A stretch of DNA of 64,000 nt from Juglans regia (GCF_001411555.2 NC_049909.1:16054686-16118685), one strand, 5' to 3'. Numbered from the stretch's first letter, positions 23,152 through 36,200 are shown. Translations and numbers: made by a program. Notes: a model not told the origin generated them from the sequence alone.

Positions 23152-23600
23152 TTGAGAAACTAATTAACAATGACAAATAAAATAAAAGCAAACAATTGCA
23201 CGACACAAAATTAACGTTGTTCGGCAATGTGCCTACGTCTGTAAAACTATAGAGGATTTTATTATGCTAAGAAATCACAAAATACATTTTGGAGTGAATT
23301 TTATTGTTTAAAACTCTCATTAAGTACATATTTATAATGTCAGACAGCGAAAATATTATTTTTCACTTTTCTGCATTAATCACTCGAGCGGCGTGTCGAG
23401 CGAACTCTTTGTCTAAGGTTTGCTGGAGTGAGTGTCGAGTAAACTTTCTGTCTGTCGCTTTTTTTTTTTTTTTTTTTATCGCAAACAATGCCAAAAAAAT
23501 TTTCCTGGACGTTGCTCCCAGACCCCCAAGCTTCATTGAAAATCCACCAAAAAAATCTTTACGCACTACTGTCGAGTCAAATCATTAATTCAAGCCGACA
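23152..23600 (-). repeat. Solo LTR related to the 32.8-kb Copia element
   Basis: Read on the minus strand, it contains GTTCGCTCGACACGCCGCTC followed by GAGTG, as in the LTRs of the 32.77-37.81 kb element, and then AATAAAATCCTCTATAG and ACAGACGTAGGCACATTG, which parallel that LTR's AATAAAATC(A/C)TCT..GCAG and GTGGACGTAA end. Terminal TG near 23600 and CA near 23152 on that strand fit an LTR. No internal retroelement sequence adjoins it. Boundaries are approximate. Confidence 0.6.
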
Positions 23601-24239
23601 CACTAACAAAATCAAACTCCACAGACCCAACAAATGAAAGGACTAATTAGTAGGAAATATTTCATATACATTATTAATTATCTGATATATATATATGTAT
23701 ATAAACATATAAATAAAAATAATGGGTGTGGGATTTAGAGATAATCATGAAATCCAAGTAGTGGATGCATGGACCCGATTACTTTGGGGCTCCACCAAAT
23801 ACCAAATGATATGTTGTGGAATGTGGGGTGTCATCTGTAAATGTAATCGACATAAATAAATAAGAGATTAAAGAAACGACAAAAGAAGTTCAAGCTCCAC
23901 TAAAAAATGGGAGTGGGTGCCACGTGTCAGCTTCCCAACTCAGTTTGCAAACTCAGCTAACGACATCTGACAATGTCTACCACCACTCGTTTAAAATTTT
24001 ATTAGGGTTTTGTGTGATTAATATTGGTTTTAGCCATTACTTGCCATGCGCGCACACACGCCCACATGAACGTCTAACCACACTAAAACGACACATATGC
24101 AGCTATGGCTCATGACATGATTGATGAAGATAATGGTGGAAAAATAATTACAATAACATTGGCTGACAATGATGATAGAGATCTTATAAATATATTTATA
24201 TATATATATATATAAGATTTATATATAAAAGAAGAGTAA
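23601..24239. other. Intergenic DNA without recognised gene
   Basis: AT-rich, with a TA microsatellite near 23682-23700. The ORF at 23924-24115 has no recognised domain. Confidence 0.35.
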
Positions 24240-24412
24240 TGTTAGATATAATTATGGATTGTGCAAGTACTGTACACTTAGTTTAAAAAAGAATAGGATT
24301 TATCTATTATTAAAAATTAATTTTTTATGTGAATCTAATATTTATTAACTTTATTAAAAAAAGTATGCAGTACTTACGTATTTTATGACTGTAAATTATA
24401 TCATTTCTCATA
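24240..24412. mobile_element. Foldback MITE
   Basis: The left half starts GAGTAATGTTAGATATAATT and continues GTGCAAGTACTGTACAC. The right half reversed gives ATGATATAATTTACAGTC and GTAAGTACTGCATAC. The halves form an imperfect long hairpin. Non-coding. Confidence 0.6.
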
Positions 24413-24425
24413 TTTTGATGTTTCT

Positions 24426-24642
24426 ACACTACACACTATCTACGTGGTATTCACATCAGTTAAATGGTAAAATTTGATTTAAAAAAAAAAATTATACTCA
24501 GTAGTCCTACACCATACACATATTTTTATATTTTTATTTTTTTCCTTATAGATGTATGGTGTACGGCTACTGAATAAAAAAACTATTTAAAAATTTATAT
24601 TTCAAATCAAATTATGTCATATGGATAGTATATAGTGCAGAG
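24426..24642. mobile_element. Foldback MITE with CACTATATAC-type ends
   Basis: The left arm CTACACTACACACTATCTAC and the right arm, reversed, CTGCACTATATACTATCCAT pair imperfectly, and the internal words AGTAGTCCTACACCATACAC and GTGTACGGCTACTGAATAA also face each other. It is non-coding and adjoins the previous foldback. Confidence 0.65.
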
Positions 24643-25944
24643 GCGATCTTACAATCTTGCTTTCTAAGAAAACACGAAAAAACTTATTTACAAGTCCTAT
24701 TTTTCATACACCCAATACACCACGCGCTGATGTGAAAGCTTTCCACATAAGCTATTATCTTAAGAGCTTAATTATTAGTGTTTAACTTTTTAAAAAATGT
24801 AATAAGTCCTACATCAAGTGATGGGTTAACCCACCACACTTGTACGAAGTAAAACTCGATACATTTTTGTATTCATTAAAACGGAAAGAAAGAAAATGTA
24901 TGATTATTTGGATTATGTTTAGAGTTTTTGATCTAATATTGCATACTTGTTGCAATGGATCAAATATTTATATCTCAAATTAAGATATATATATATATAT
25001 ATATGTATATGTATATTAATTCTCAAAGTGGGATAATTTTTATTAAGCTTTGTAGCTAGCCCAAAACCTAGCTATTATTGAAACGCAAAATCAAAGCATG
25101 CATTATTATATGGTGTATAAAAAAAAATCATGAATGGTACTCATTTTCACCTTTCTACTTTGTGCCACATGCATGCACGTACGTGCCTTCAAAATGATTA
25201 GAAACTAGAACCCCAAAAATAAAAAATTATTACCACTTTTTTCACAAAATTATATCATATAGTACTGTATACGAACCCTGACTCTAATAATGATCAAGAA
25301 GAATGATGCTTGTGTGTGCATATATCTCCGAATTGCATGCACAATGTTCACTATATAAGAGATATGGCCAATTGCAGCGAAATTTTTTACCACGATCATA
25401 GTTTTATTATAAATAATAGAAATTTGCAACAACTTTTTCATAATCATATTCATGTGATTAGAAAAATCACTTGCATGCCAATTATCTGATTCCAAATTAT
25501 CAGAATCAAATTAGTCAACATGATTATGAAGGAGGAAAAAAAAAAACAGAGAATATTTCATTTCTCTAGCTTTAGATGAGGACGATGAGGCATGAATATT
25601 GAATAAACTATAGCCATAAGTGCATGCTCGGCTGATAAGATTAGTCAAGAGCAAGGCCGATACCTAAAGAAAAGGAGAGAGAATCCATGCAATATGGAGT
25701 GGAAAACCACTTAAAAATTGAGGAAGGTGGAAAGCCGAAAGTGAGGGGGAGAATTTAATCATTTACTGTTTTTCTTGATCATTACAATATTCTGTGTGGC
25801 GAAAAGAGAATATATATTGTCATGATCATCAGGGTGATTGTATTATTGATTTTTCTTACAATTTTTTTTTTAAAATTTAATTACAGGCTACATATTTTGT
25901 TCAATATACAAGCTTTTTGCCTATCTCTAATTGATCTCGAATAA
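24643..25944. other. AT-rich gene-free stretch
   Basis: Contains a TA microsatellite near 24985-25004 and GCATGCA words; no gene recognised on either strand. The minus-strand ORF at 25250-25495 looks random. Confidence 0.35.
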
Positions 25945-26078
25945 GAGAAGTATTACAGTTATAAATAAAATTCATAAAAATAAATTTACAAACTGACGTA
26001 CTTTACAATATGACGTACCGCGTCAAGTCATGTCAATTTGTAAGTTTATTTTTATAATATCTATTTGTAGCTAAAGTA
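25945..26078. mobile_element. Foldback MITE (same family as 20.46 kb)
   Basis: The left arm contains AAATAAATTTACAAACTGAC and the right arm GTCAATTTGTAAGTTTATTT; outer parts AGTATTACAGTTATAAATA and TATTTGTAGCTAAAGTAT pair imperfectly. This copy best shows the full terminal inverted repeat. Confidence 0.7.
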
Positions 26079-26847
26079 TCGATATTACATGGCGAGAAGT
26101 TCGTGACCGAAAGCATATATGCATCATGACTAATTTACGCTAGCTAGGTCTGACTCGAAAATTACTTTAATTTTTTTATTTATTAATTTATAAAAAGAAA
26201 TGGCACCAGGGGAAGAAATGAAGACCCTAATTTTTATGCATAGACTCTAATTTTTTTTTTCAAATATATATATACAAGTTGGGTTGGAAAGGGATGCACT
26301 CAAATTATATGCGCACCCATGTTCAAGCAGCAGCTAGGACTTAAAAAGAGAAAAGGCAGTCTACTCCTGGACCCATATATATACTCAAATATCAGTCCTT
26401 TGTCAAAAGAAGAAAAATATTTTTATGGACAGAAATTGGAATCCAATTGATGGGTTCTCCCTTTAATCATTCCTGATCTATATCTCTTATTCACTGTGAT
26501 TAAAATGGTGTTGAAAAGAAAATTAAAATGAAAATAAAGGAAGATATCAGAGAGCTAGAGAATATTGGTAGGGGGTTACTTTCAATGAATATTACTTCCT
26601 CCCAATCTTACTTTAAATAGATATTTACTATTTTAATCACATGCAATGATATGATAAAAACAGTCATATCGAACATATTTGATACGAATATTGTTGAAAA
26701 TTACAGTGGAACCACAACATATGGCAAGTTAGAAGAAGAATATCATCAGAATCATCAGTTGCCTTTATATAAAAAAGGAAAATTAAGCACCATTGCTAGC
26801 TAGCTTTCGCCTTTTTTTTTTTTTTTTCCCCTTATATACAGCATAAG

Positions 26848-26945
26848 AAAATCGCTTATTTGTAGCCGAAAATGATCATTTCCAGCTACCAAAATAAGTC
26901 AATTCTCGTTGTAAATAACTCGTCACAAATACTCGTTTTTCTTGC
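26848..26945. mobile_element. Inverted copy of the CACTA-like MITE
   Basis: On the minus strand it reads AAGAAAAACGAGTATTTGTG, then ACGAGTTATTTACAACGAG, like the 19.0- and 19.6-kb copies. The ends are worn and the CACTA start is not intact. Confidence 0.5.
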
Positions 26946-28399
26946 TAGCTAGCTTAACTGATTAACATCTTTACGCATCTAAACTCACCATTGCTAGCTT
27001 AATTCTCTCTTGCAAATCAAGAGTATTTCCTTCTTTTTTCCTGGTTTTCCTTATTCTTTTGAACTTATTCTCGGTAGAAGATCAGAGGAGGGTGTAAATT
27101 ATCCTTGTATATAGATGCATGCATGCAACTCGACAACAACATGATCGCCCAACAGGGAAGAGGGTTCTGCATGCAGTAGGGAGGGAATAAAGTCTTGCAA
27201 GTCCATTTCAAAGTGACATTTATTCATTTTTGAATATGATCAGAAACTAAAAAAACTAACATTTTGATGGATGGCTAGACATTCAGAAAAAAAAGGGGAA
27301 GAATATGGGTGATACTTTTGGCCGGTTTGATTTATCCAACTTCTTTTAACAGAAAGAACTTTCATTTCATGTCCTGTCTGATCTCTAACTATATAGAATA
27401 CGGATGCATAGTGTCATTGTCCACAGAAAAGCTCAAATTAAATTCAGTGAAAAATAACAAGAATCTTCCTCTTTTGAAAACTTTTAAATTTCTGAAATGA
27501 TATCAGTGTGAGGTTTAAAATAAGAGAAAAAAAAATTATGCTTCATTTGTGTTTTTAGCATGTGTGGTCCATAGACAGGACCAGTATGTCAATTGCATTT
27601 TAGCCAACTTAAAGCACACTAGAAGGGTGTGAAAATAAACAAATAAATAAATTTTAGTTGAAAAAATTATTTTGTACCCCCTATTGGTACTTTGAACCGC
27701 TGCGCGGATTTTCTGAGAGACGAAGTCATAGGCGAGTAGGTTCAGAGCCAGAACATTAGTCTTTTGATATCTTAGTTTGTAAACCTTTGGTTTTGGAGAT
27801 TCTGCAAATTCACCTCTTTGGCAAATTACACAATCATATTATTCGGATTTGGCTCTAAAGTTGTTGAACAGATCAAGAGTTTAAAAACCACACAGACAGG
27901 CATATAGAGATTGAGTTTGGACTATTATCTTATGACATGAATATATATGGAATTCTTGAAAAGAGTCATGTGCAATGTACCTTCTCTATGCTTTTAGCCC
28001 GACTTTTCCTGAGCTTTCTGGTGTATAACAAGAAGGATATATTAAAAAGAACAGAAGTAAAATAAAGGGAAAAGTTTGAAGTTTTAGCAATGCAGTAACA
28101 TATTGACTAGTGGTATGCATGTACAAAAAGACTAAAAAAGTTCAAACTTGTTCACTAGACAGACTTTCAGATGCACATAATAATGTGTACTGATTGTCTT
28201 CCAAGAAATTATTTGAAAAAATGATGAGCATTTGTATATTTGGCACTCCAGTATTCCATTTACTTTGTGATCTGTTTAGTGCACCCCTGCATTATGGCTT
28301 TAATCAGTAGCATCTCTCATTTTCAACTGTCATAATCCGACATTCGCTCTTGCATGAACATCTATGCACCCATGGTCACCATAGGAAGATGACCCCATA
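26946..28399. other. Gene-free region upstream of the ABCG14-type gene
   Basis: Moderately AT-rich sequence without recognised domains in any frame. The ORF at 27309-27500 has no known motif. The 3' part, from about 28200, may hold distal promoter elements, but nothing is assignable. Confidence 0.35.
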
Positions 28400-28561
28400 G
28401 AGAGAGAGAGAGAGATGCCAATAAAGGGAAACTCAGGAGGAGATTTCTATGAACAATGACTGAGACTTGAGTCCCAGAATAATTTCAACTTTCAAGAGAA
28501 AATGCGGGGACCCACCATGGAGCCTTGGCAAATAGGGGACTTCCTCGTTTATGCATATCTC

Positions 28562-28570
28562 TATATATTA
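28562..28570 (+). promoter_or_regulatory. Candidate TATA box of the ABCG14-type gene
   Basis: TATATATTA lies about 155 bases before the start codon, followed by a CT- and AC-rich stretch typical of a plant 5' leader. Confidence 0.5.
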
Positions 28571-28725
28571 TGTGCTCTCCAGTTCACTTTCTGAACTCAA
28601 GTTAAAAGGAACTCCTTAACTTCTCTCTTCTCACCATTCGTCATCCCCACTGCCACTGCCACTGCCATCACCACAAAAACGCTGCAACACCAAAGTTTTT
28701 AGCCTTGCCTTGCTGCCTCAACTGA

Positions 28726-31640
28726 ATGGAGCCGAAGTCAGAATATTGTGGCAGCAACACTGTGGACGATCTGCCTGAGATGTCTGGGCCCCAGAACACG
28801 GCTGTCCTTGCTTACCCTGTAGGAGCCAATTCTCAATCTGTTTATCAACTCTCCTTGTATCCTATAACTATAAAGGTCATTTATCTCTTTCCTTCTAGTC
28901 CTCTCTTTCTCCAAAGCAATAACATATATCTTGTGCTTGCTTATAAAATGGTAGTATTAGTAGTAGTAGTAGTGGTTTTGTCAAGATTCATGATGAATTA
29001 CATTAGTTAGTATTTTCTGCATGATGATGGACATCCATTCAATATAATGAAGTAGAACCTTTGTGCTAAAGTTCTGATTTCTTCTATGTTTCTTAGCACA
29101 GTTTGAAGAGGTGGTGTACAAAGTAAAACTGGAGCAGAAAGGATTATGTTATGGGACATGGACCAGCAGAGAAAAAACCATATTGAATGGCTTAACAGGT
29201 TTGGTTTCCCCTGGAGAGATCCTAGCGATGTTAGGGCCATCCGGAAGTGGCAAAACTACCCTTCTTACTGCTCTTGGAGGCCGTCTAAATGGCAAGCTGT
29301 CCGGAAAGATCACATACAATGGTCAGCCTTTTTCTGGTACCATCAAAAGAAGAACTGGGTTTGTTTCTCAAGACGATGTTTTATACCCACACCTGACTGT
29401 TGCCGAAACTCTTCTTTTCACCGCACTCTTAAGGCTACCCAGCAGCTTGGCTCGGGATGAGAAAGAACAGCATGTGGAGCGAGTGATCACTGAGCTGGGA
29501 TTGACTAAGTGCCGCAACAGCATGATTGGGGGGCCACTCTTTAGAGGGATATCAGGGGGAGAAAAGAAGAGGGTGAGTATTGGTCAGGAAATGCTAATCA
29601 ATCCAAGCTTGCTTCTGCTAGATGAGCCAACATCAGGTTTGGACTCGACCACCGCTCAAAGGATCCTGACCACAATCAAACGGCTCGCCGGGGGCGGCAG
29701 AACCGTGGTCACCACCATTCACCAACCCTCCAGCAGGATTTACCACATGTTCGACAAGGTGATCTTGCTCTCCGAGGGATGTCCCATCTATTATGGCTCT
29801 GCTTCTGCAGCATTAGAATACTTTTCCTCAATTGGGTTTTCCACATCCATGACTGTCAATCCAGCTGATCTCTTGCTTGATCTTGCTAATGGTAATTCCA
29901 TCTTCTTTTCAAAGAATCTAGCTTTTGTTAAAGGGGCTCTCTTCCTTCGATAAAAAAAATGCTCGTGAGATCTATGCGGGGAACAGGGGTAGCTGCTTTT
30001 TGTTCCATGTCCAGAATTTTTTTCTTCTCTTTAGCATCTTTCCACGGAGATGGAGATATAACGTGGACTGTTGATAGTGGAGCTAAAAGTTTGACTGTTT
30101 AACGAATATAACACAATTAGCTTGTAGTTTAGGATATATCACGTCTGCAGCTTCTTCTGTCTTGTCTTTGAAATAATCAGAACAGGAAAATTAATGTATG
30201 CATGACAATTGCTGGAAATTTTAAAAATTTCAGGAATTGCTCCTGATTCCAAGCAACCAACTGAGCAAGTCGACAACATGGAACAAGAACAGAAGTTGGT
30301 CAAGGAAGCTCTGATTTCAGCCTACGACAAGAACATTTCTACGAGGTTGAAAGCTGAGCTTTGCAGTTCCGATGTCAACAACTTCAATCGTACAAAAGAT
30401 GGTTGTAAAAGTAAATCTTCTTTCTTCCTCTTATTGCTGCAGTTATTAATTTATCGTAAACTCAACCTCATGCAGGAGCAAAATATATAGCTCCCTCCCC
30501 AATTGCCTTCAAATGTTCTTTCTTTTCTTTTCTTCTGGTACTTTTAGTTTCAGACAGCTGATGTGAAGTATTGACTACTGAGTAATGCGCAGGACGTGAG
30601 ATAAAATCATCAGAGCAATGGTGTACAAGCTGGTGGCATCAGTTCAGGGTGCTGCTTCAGAGGGGGCTCAGAGAGCGGAGGTTTGAAGCCTTCAACAGGC
30701 TAAGGATTTTCCAAGTTTTAAGTGTCGCGGTACTTGGTGGACTCTTATGGTTGCACACCCCGACATCTCACATTGAAGACCGAGTAAGACATATGTGTTA
30801 TATCAATATCAGTTTTCGTCCGATTTTCGGTCACGCTTGTTGATGCGATATATTTTAAGTGGTTTTACACATCCACTCACTACTTGAATGAATAGCCAAA
30901 GTAGATAAGTTATTATGATATTGAAATCATTTGTATCGTTAATTATCTTCTAATAGGTGCTAAACAAAGGTTTTGCATTGTTTGTGCAGATAGCCTTGCT
31001 CTTCTTCTTCTCTGTGTTCTGGGGTTTCTACCCTCTCTACAATGCAGTTTTCACATTTCCACAAGAAAGAAGAATGCTGATTAAGGAAAGATCATCTGGA
31101 ATGTACCGACTTTCGTCCTACTTCCTAGCCAGAACAGTTGGAGACCTGCCACTGGAGCTTGCACTCCCAACTGCCTTTGTGTTCATTATCTATTGGATGG
31201 GTGGGCTTAAACCCAATGCTGTGACTTTCATCCTTTCCCTGCTTATTGTTCTCTACAGTGTCCTTGTTTCCCAAAGTCTTGGCTTAGCCATTGGTGCAAT
31301 TCTTATGGACGTAAAACAGGCCACTACTTTAGCTTCTGTTACAACCCTTGTTTTCCTCATAGCAGGAGGATACTATATTCAACAGATTCCTCCATTCATA
31401 GTCTGGCTCAAGTACTTAAGCTATAGCTACTACTGTTACAAGCTGCTTCTTGGGGTTCAATACAAAGAGGACGATTATTATGAGTGCTCAAAAGGAGTGC
31501 TGTGTCGAGTTGGAGATTTCCCTGCTGTCAAATCAATGGATCTGAACCATTTATGGGTAGACGTGGCCATCATGGGCTTGATGTTGGTGGGTTATCGACT
31601 TGTTGCTTATCTGGCACTGCATAGAGTGCAACTCGGGTAA
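28726..31640 (+). CDS. ABCG14: ABC transporter G family member 14-like (cytokinin exporter type)
   Basis: A half-size ABCG (WBC) transporter; Arabidopsis ABCG14 exports cytokinins for root-to-shoot transport at the plasma membrane. Exons 28726..28875, 29102..29891, 30234..30410, 30593..30783 and 30990..31640 have matching phases and GT-AG sites, giving 652 aa (family about 648). The N-terminus keeps ABCG14-specific LPEMSG and YPITIK. Walker A is GPSGSGKT (95-102), the Q-loop VSQDD (138-142), the signature ISGGE (200-204), Walker [13 protein letters not shown] (219-231 area) and the H-loop His257. Exons 4-5 encode the six-helix membrane domain, with [25 protein letters not shown] and the C-terminal ALHRVQLG. 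Exon 4 has LLWLHTP where relatives have LLWWHTP. The start was chosen because it restores the family's N-terminus. Function is inferred from strong resemblance only. Confidence 0.95.
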
Positions 31641-31687
31641 ATTTCAGCAGAGGTTCTATTCCACCCAACAAGAGAGTTCCAAGCGTT

Positions 31688-31708
31688 TTCTTCTTCTTCT
31701 TCTTCTTC
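31688..31708. repeat. (TTC)n microsatellite in the 3' region of the ABCG14-type gene
   Basis: Seven TTC units lie about 50 bases after the stop codon, probably in the 3' untranslated region. Confidence 0.85.
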
Positions 31709-31826
31709 ATCAACTGAAGAATAATTTGTTAGATGGATGATCATGTTGTAACATTTTGGATTCGGGTGTATTAGCCATCTTTTATGATAATTTAGACGGA
31801 TACTAACTTAGAAGCTTTAGTTTAAG

Positions 31827-31855
31827 AATAAAATATTTATGACTTCCCAAATAAA
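31827..31855 (+). terminator. Candidate polyadenylation signals of the ABCG14-type gene
   Basis: Two AATAAA hexamers, at 31827..31832 and 31850..31855, lie 190-215 bases beyond the stop codon in T/A-rich sequence. Confidence 0.5.
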
Positions 31856-31859
31856 ATGA

Positions 31860-32764
31860 GTATGCTATATATGAAACGGGGCCGGCAATATATACTGGAT
31901 GACCTATACTATGTTTCTATCTGTCTCTCATTTGAGGCTTTCAAATTCGCGCAAGAATTTGAAGAGATGTTTTCTTATGAAAAAGAAAGGAAATGAACAA
32001 TGTAGCATATGGATTCAAATGTTCAGGAAAGGTTGAAGGATGACATCCGGACATTGGAGCTCAGTACTCTGTTGTGGAAGTCAATTCTAAATATTTGTGA
32101 GGCTTTCTTCAATAGATTCCTGCCAGTGCATCAGCAGAGAGAGAGAGAGAGAGAGAGAGAAGGAATGAATAATTTAGGAAACAGCTTATGGTGACAGATG
32201 AGAAAGGATTGAAACAGGCCAAAATGAAAGCTCTATTTGTCACTTTCTGTTATGCTGTTTAGTTGTAGGACTGTTCATCCGGGTTTCGGCCCGGGTATAC
32301 CCTTAAAAATATGGAGCTTAATCAAGTTTTGATCAAATCTCATTTCCTTAGACCTTGGAAGAATAGACTGTCAAAAATCATTTAATTCTCTCCATCATAG
32401 TTTAAACTTCCAACAATCATCCATCCGCGTGCAGTCATAGGAATTCTGAAAGCAAAGCAGAGCAATGTGAGAGGATGACCCGTATGTGGGACACACAAGA
32501 GGTCACTGAAAGTTGTGTGGAGGCCCCGCCCATGCAAAGATTAAGTGAGATCCAAAATATCCTCGTCATTTCCTACTTGAGCACAAAGCACAATCCACGC
32601 CAAGATGTTTCACCTGGAATGATGGAAAAGGACAAGAGTTTGCACTTTCATTTATACAATTTGTGGCTTCCATTCCAGTATTAAAAAGTAGGCCATGCCT
32701 TGAAATGATTAAACCAGGAGAAATGAAGCATGTGAAGTCCTCTTATTCAAACATTAACAAAGAG
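31860..32764. other. Intergenic DNA between ABCG14-type gene and Copia element
   Basis: Contains a (GA)n microsatellite at about 32137-32160 and a GGTTTCGGCCCGGGTATACCC palindrome-like stretch near 32282. Small ORFs at 32009-32194 and 32475-32684 show no recognised domain. Confidence 0.35.
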
Positions 32765-32769
32765 CTTTT

Positions 32770-33252
32770 TGTTGAGTATTGTGGAGCCTAGCTCAGTCCG
32801 CTCAAGCAGAGTATTTAGGCCTCTCGAGAGGAGACGTTACAGAGAGTTCTCTTGTGAGCCGCTCAATAGATGGCTCGAGTGAATGCGAAATAGAGAGTTT
32901 GTTCGTTACTCGCTTAACAGGTCGCTCGAGCGGAGTTTAGATAGAGAGTTTGCTCATGAGCCACTCAACCAGATGGCTCAAGCAGAAGGCCAGCAAAATG
33001 TTCGCTCGACGCACGCCGCTCAAGTGAATATTGTAGATTTTGAGAGATTAGGATTTTCCGTCGTGTAAACCTATATATATGTATTTTTGATACTGTGGCT
33101 GTACATTGAGCACAATAATCGCTCCAAACAATGTACCTTGTGATTCCTCAAGTTAATAAAATCATCTGCAGCTCTGTGGACGTAAAAATTGTGTTGTGTG
33201 ATTGATTGCTTATTTTCTAGTTTACTCTCATTATTATCATCGTATTTTCACA
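32770..33252 (+). repeat. 5' LTR of the 32.8-kb Copia element
   Basis: Starts TGTTGAGTATTGTGGAGC and ends near TTTTCACA. It carries several spaced copies of a GCTC(G/A)AG-type word, plus AATAAAATC near 33155-33165, probably its polyadenylation signal. Confidence 0.88.
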
Positions 33253-33257
33253 CAAAT

Positions 33258-33271
33258 TGGTATTAAAAGTC
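33258..33271 (+). other. Primer-binding site of the 32.8-kb Copia element
   Basis: TGGTATTAAAAGTC follows the 5' LTR by a few bases; it is a worn form of the initiator-Met tRNA complement TGGTATCAGAGC. Confidence 0.6.
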
Positions 33272-33292
33272 AAGGTTCGAGTCTGAGGAAAA

Positions 33293-36200
33293 ATGATGGT
33301 TGGTGAAGAAGTGAAGGTATCTGGGATTGAGAAGTTCGATGGCACAGATTTTGTATACTAGAGGAAGCAGGTAGAGGACTACCTCTATGGGAAGAGGCTT
33401 CACCTTCCATTGTTGGGGAAAAAGCCGAACAGCATGGAAGATGCTGATTGGAACCTGTTAGATCGACAGGTTCTGGGAGTTATTCGGCTAACACTATCGA
33501 GATCCGTTGCACACAACGTCATCAAGGAGAAGACTTGCAGATTTCATGGAGGCTTTTTTAGTTTTGTATTAAAAGAAGTCTGCGAATAACAATGTACGTT
33601 TAATGAAGAAGTTATTTAATTTGAAGATGGCAGAAAGTATGTCTGTTGCACAACATTTGAATGAGTTCAATACTATCACAAATCAATTGTCTTCTGTTGA
33701 AATTGAGTTTGATGATGAGATACTTGCATTGATATTGTTGGCTTCATTGCCAAATAGTTAGAAAGACACGAGAATGGTTGTCAGTAATTCTGTTGAGAAA
33801 ACAAAATTGAAATATGATGACAATCGTGATTTGATTTTGGTTGAGGAGGTGTGCATAAGGGATTTAGGCGAGATCTCAGGGTTCGAGTTCAGCACTAAAT
33901 GTTGATTCTCGGGGGAGATCACAAGATAGAAACTCAAACAGAGGCAGATCAAAATCAAAGAACGGGGGCAAGAGCAAGTCAAAGCCTGGGCAGCAGGCAA
34001 CTTGCTAGAACTGTGGCAAGACTGGTCACATAAAGAAGAATTGCAAAAATCCGAAGAAAATGGAGAATGATAGTGCTAACGTAATAGCCAAAGAAGTACA
34101 AGATGCACTACTACTTGCAGTTCACACTTCACAGTCCAGTTGATGATTGGATATTGGATTCAGGTACTTCCTTTCACACATCTTCCCATCGAGAGATAAT
34201 GCAGAACTATGTTGCTGGTGACTTTGGGAAGGTGTACCTGGCCAATGGAGAGACACTGAATGTGGTGAGAATGAGAGACGTTGACATTGCACTCCCTAAC
34301 AAGAACAAGTGGACCTTGCAAAAGGTCAGACACATTCCTGAGTTGAAGAAAAACCTCATCTCTATAGGACAGCTTGATGATTGTGGTCATTCAGTGGTAT
34401 TCTCAGATCGCACCTGGAAGGTTACAAGAGGGGCAATGGTACTAGCTCGAGGTAAGAAAATTGGCACTTTTTACATGATGACTAGTTTGAGTGACACTAT
34501 TGCTACTACTATTGCAGAAAGCACCGCAAAGTTGTGGCACTATAGGCTTGGCCATATGAGTCAGAAGGATATGAAATAATTACTGTCTAAAGGCAAGCAA
34601 CCAGAACTGAAGTCAGTTAATCTCAACATGTGTGAGAACTATATACTGTGGAAGTAAAAAAATGTAAGTTTCTTGAAGAGTGACAGAACACTGAAAATAA
34701 GAAAGCTAGAGCTTGTGCACACAGACGTGGCAGGACCTTCTCCAGTATCGTCTCTTGGAGGTTCTTGGAACTATGTCGCGTTCATTGATTACGACAATAG
34801 AAATGTATGGGTTTATTTTTTGAAGCATAAATCTGATGTATTTGATATGTTCAAAAAGTGAAAAGTCTTAGTTGAGATAGAGACAGACTTAAAGCTGAAA
34901 TGCTTAAGATCTGACAATGGTGGTGAATACATTAATGGAGGATTCAAGGAATACTGTGCAGCTCACAGTATTAGAATGGAGAAGACCATTCCTGGGATAC
35001 CACAGCAAAATGGTGTTACTGAACGTATGAACAGAACTATTAATGAGCGTGTTATAAGCATGAGACAGCATGCTAAACTATCACCTACATTCTGGATAGA
35101 CTCAATCAGCCCTACTGTCTACTTGATAAATCAAGGGCTATCAATTCCGTTAGATTGTGGATTGCTTGAGGAGGTTTGGAGCAGAAAAGATGTCAAATTT
35201 TCTTATCTCAAAACTTTTAGTTGTCTTTCTTATATTCATGTTGATTTTGATGCTCGAAGTAAACTTGAGGCAAAGTCAAAGAAATGTTATTTCATTGGCT
35301 ATGGAGACAAGGCATTTAACTATCGTTTCTGGGATGAGCAGGGTAGGAAGATCATAAGAAGCAGGAATGTGATATTGAATGAGAAAGTTATGTACAAGGA
35401 CAAGTCCAATATAGTTGCTGATACATTTCTTCAGGAGTCCGAGTTTGGGAGCTTGAAAGACCTACCAGAGGTCACAGTGCAGTGCAGGGACGTTAGTGAC
35501 AAAGAGAGTGGGCTCAGTGCACCCATTCCTATTATTCCACAGTTAGATCCAGAGCCATTCACACTTGCAGTTACAGTTCACAGGTCTATCAGGACCATTC
35601 AACCCCTACAACGTTTTCCACCCACTTTGAATATATTCTGTTGATAGATGGTGGGGAACTGCATAACTATGAGGAAACCTTGTAAGATGAAAATTCAAAC
35701 AAGTGAGAAATAACTATGAAGGATGAGATAGATTCCTTGTTAGGGTATCAAACATAGGAGTTGACAAAACTTCCATCAGAGAAGAAGGCATTGCACAACA
35801 AGTAGGTGTACCGGGTGAAACTTGAGCACAATGGCAAAAAAAGGTACAAGGCCATACTTGTTGTAAAAGGCTTTTAGCAGAAATAAAAGGTATTGACTAC
35901 TCTGAGATATTTTCTCCCGTGGTGAGGATCACAACCATTAGGTTGGTACTGACAATGGTTGCTACTAGAGATTTGTATATTGAGCAGTTAAGATGTGAGA
36001 ACAACTTTCCTTTATGGAGACCTCGAAGAAGACATCTATATGCATCAACCTGAGGGGTTTGTAATATAGGGAAAAGAGAGTTCAGTTTGTAAATTGAAAA
36101 AGAGCTTTTATGGCCTGAAGCAAGCTCCTAAACAGTGGTACAATAAGTTTGACAGTTTCATGTGCAATTTAGGGTACATCAAATGTCAAGCAGACCATTG

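Noticed and set aside
23304..23588. 94-aa ORF near 23.4 kb
   Set aside because: It runs through a poly-T tract and lies inside the solo LTR.
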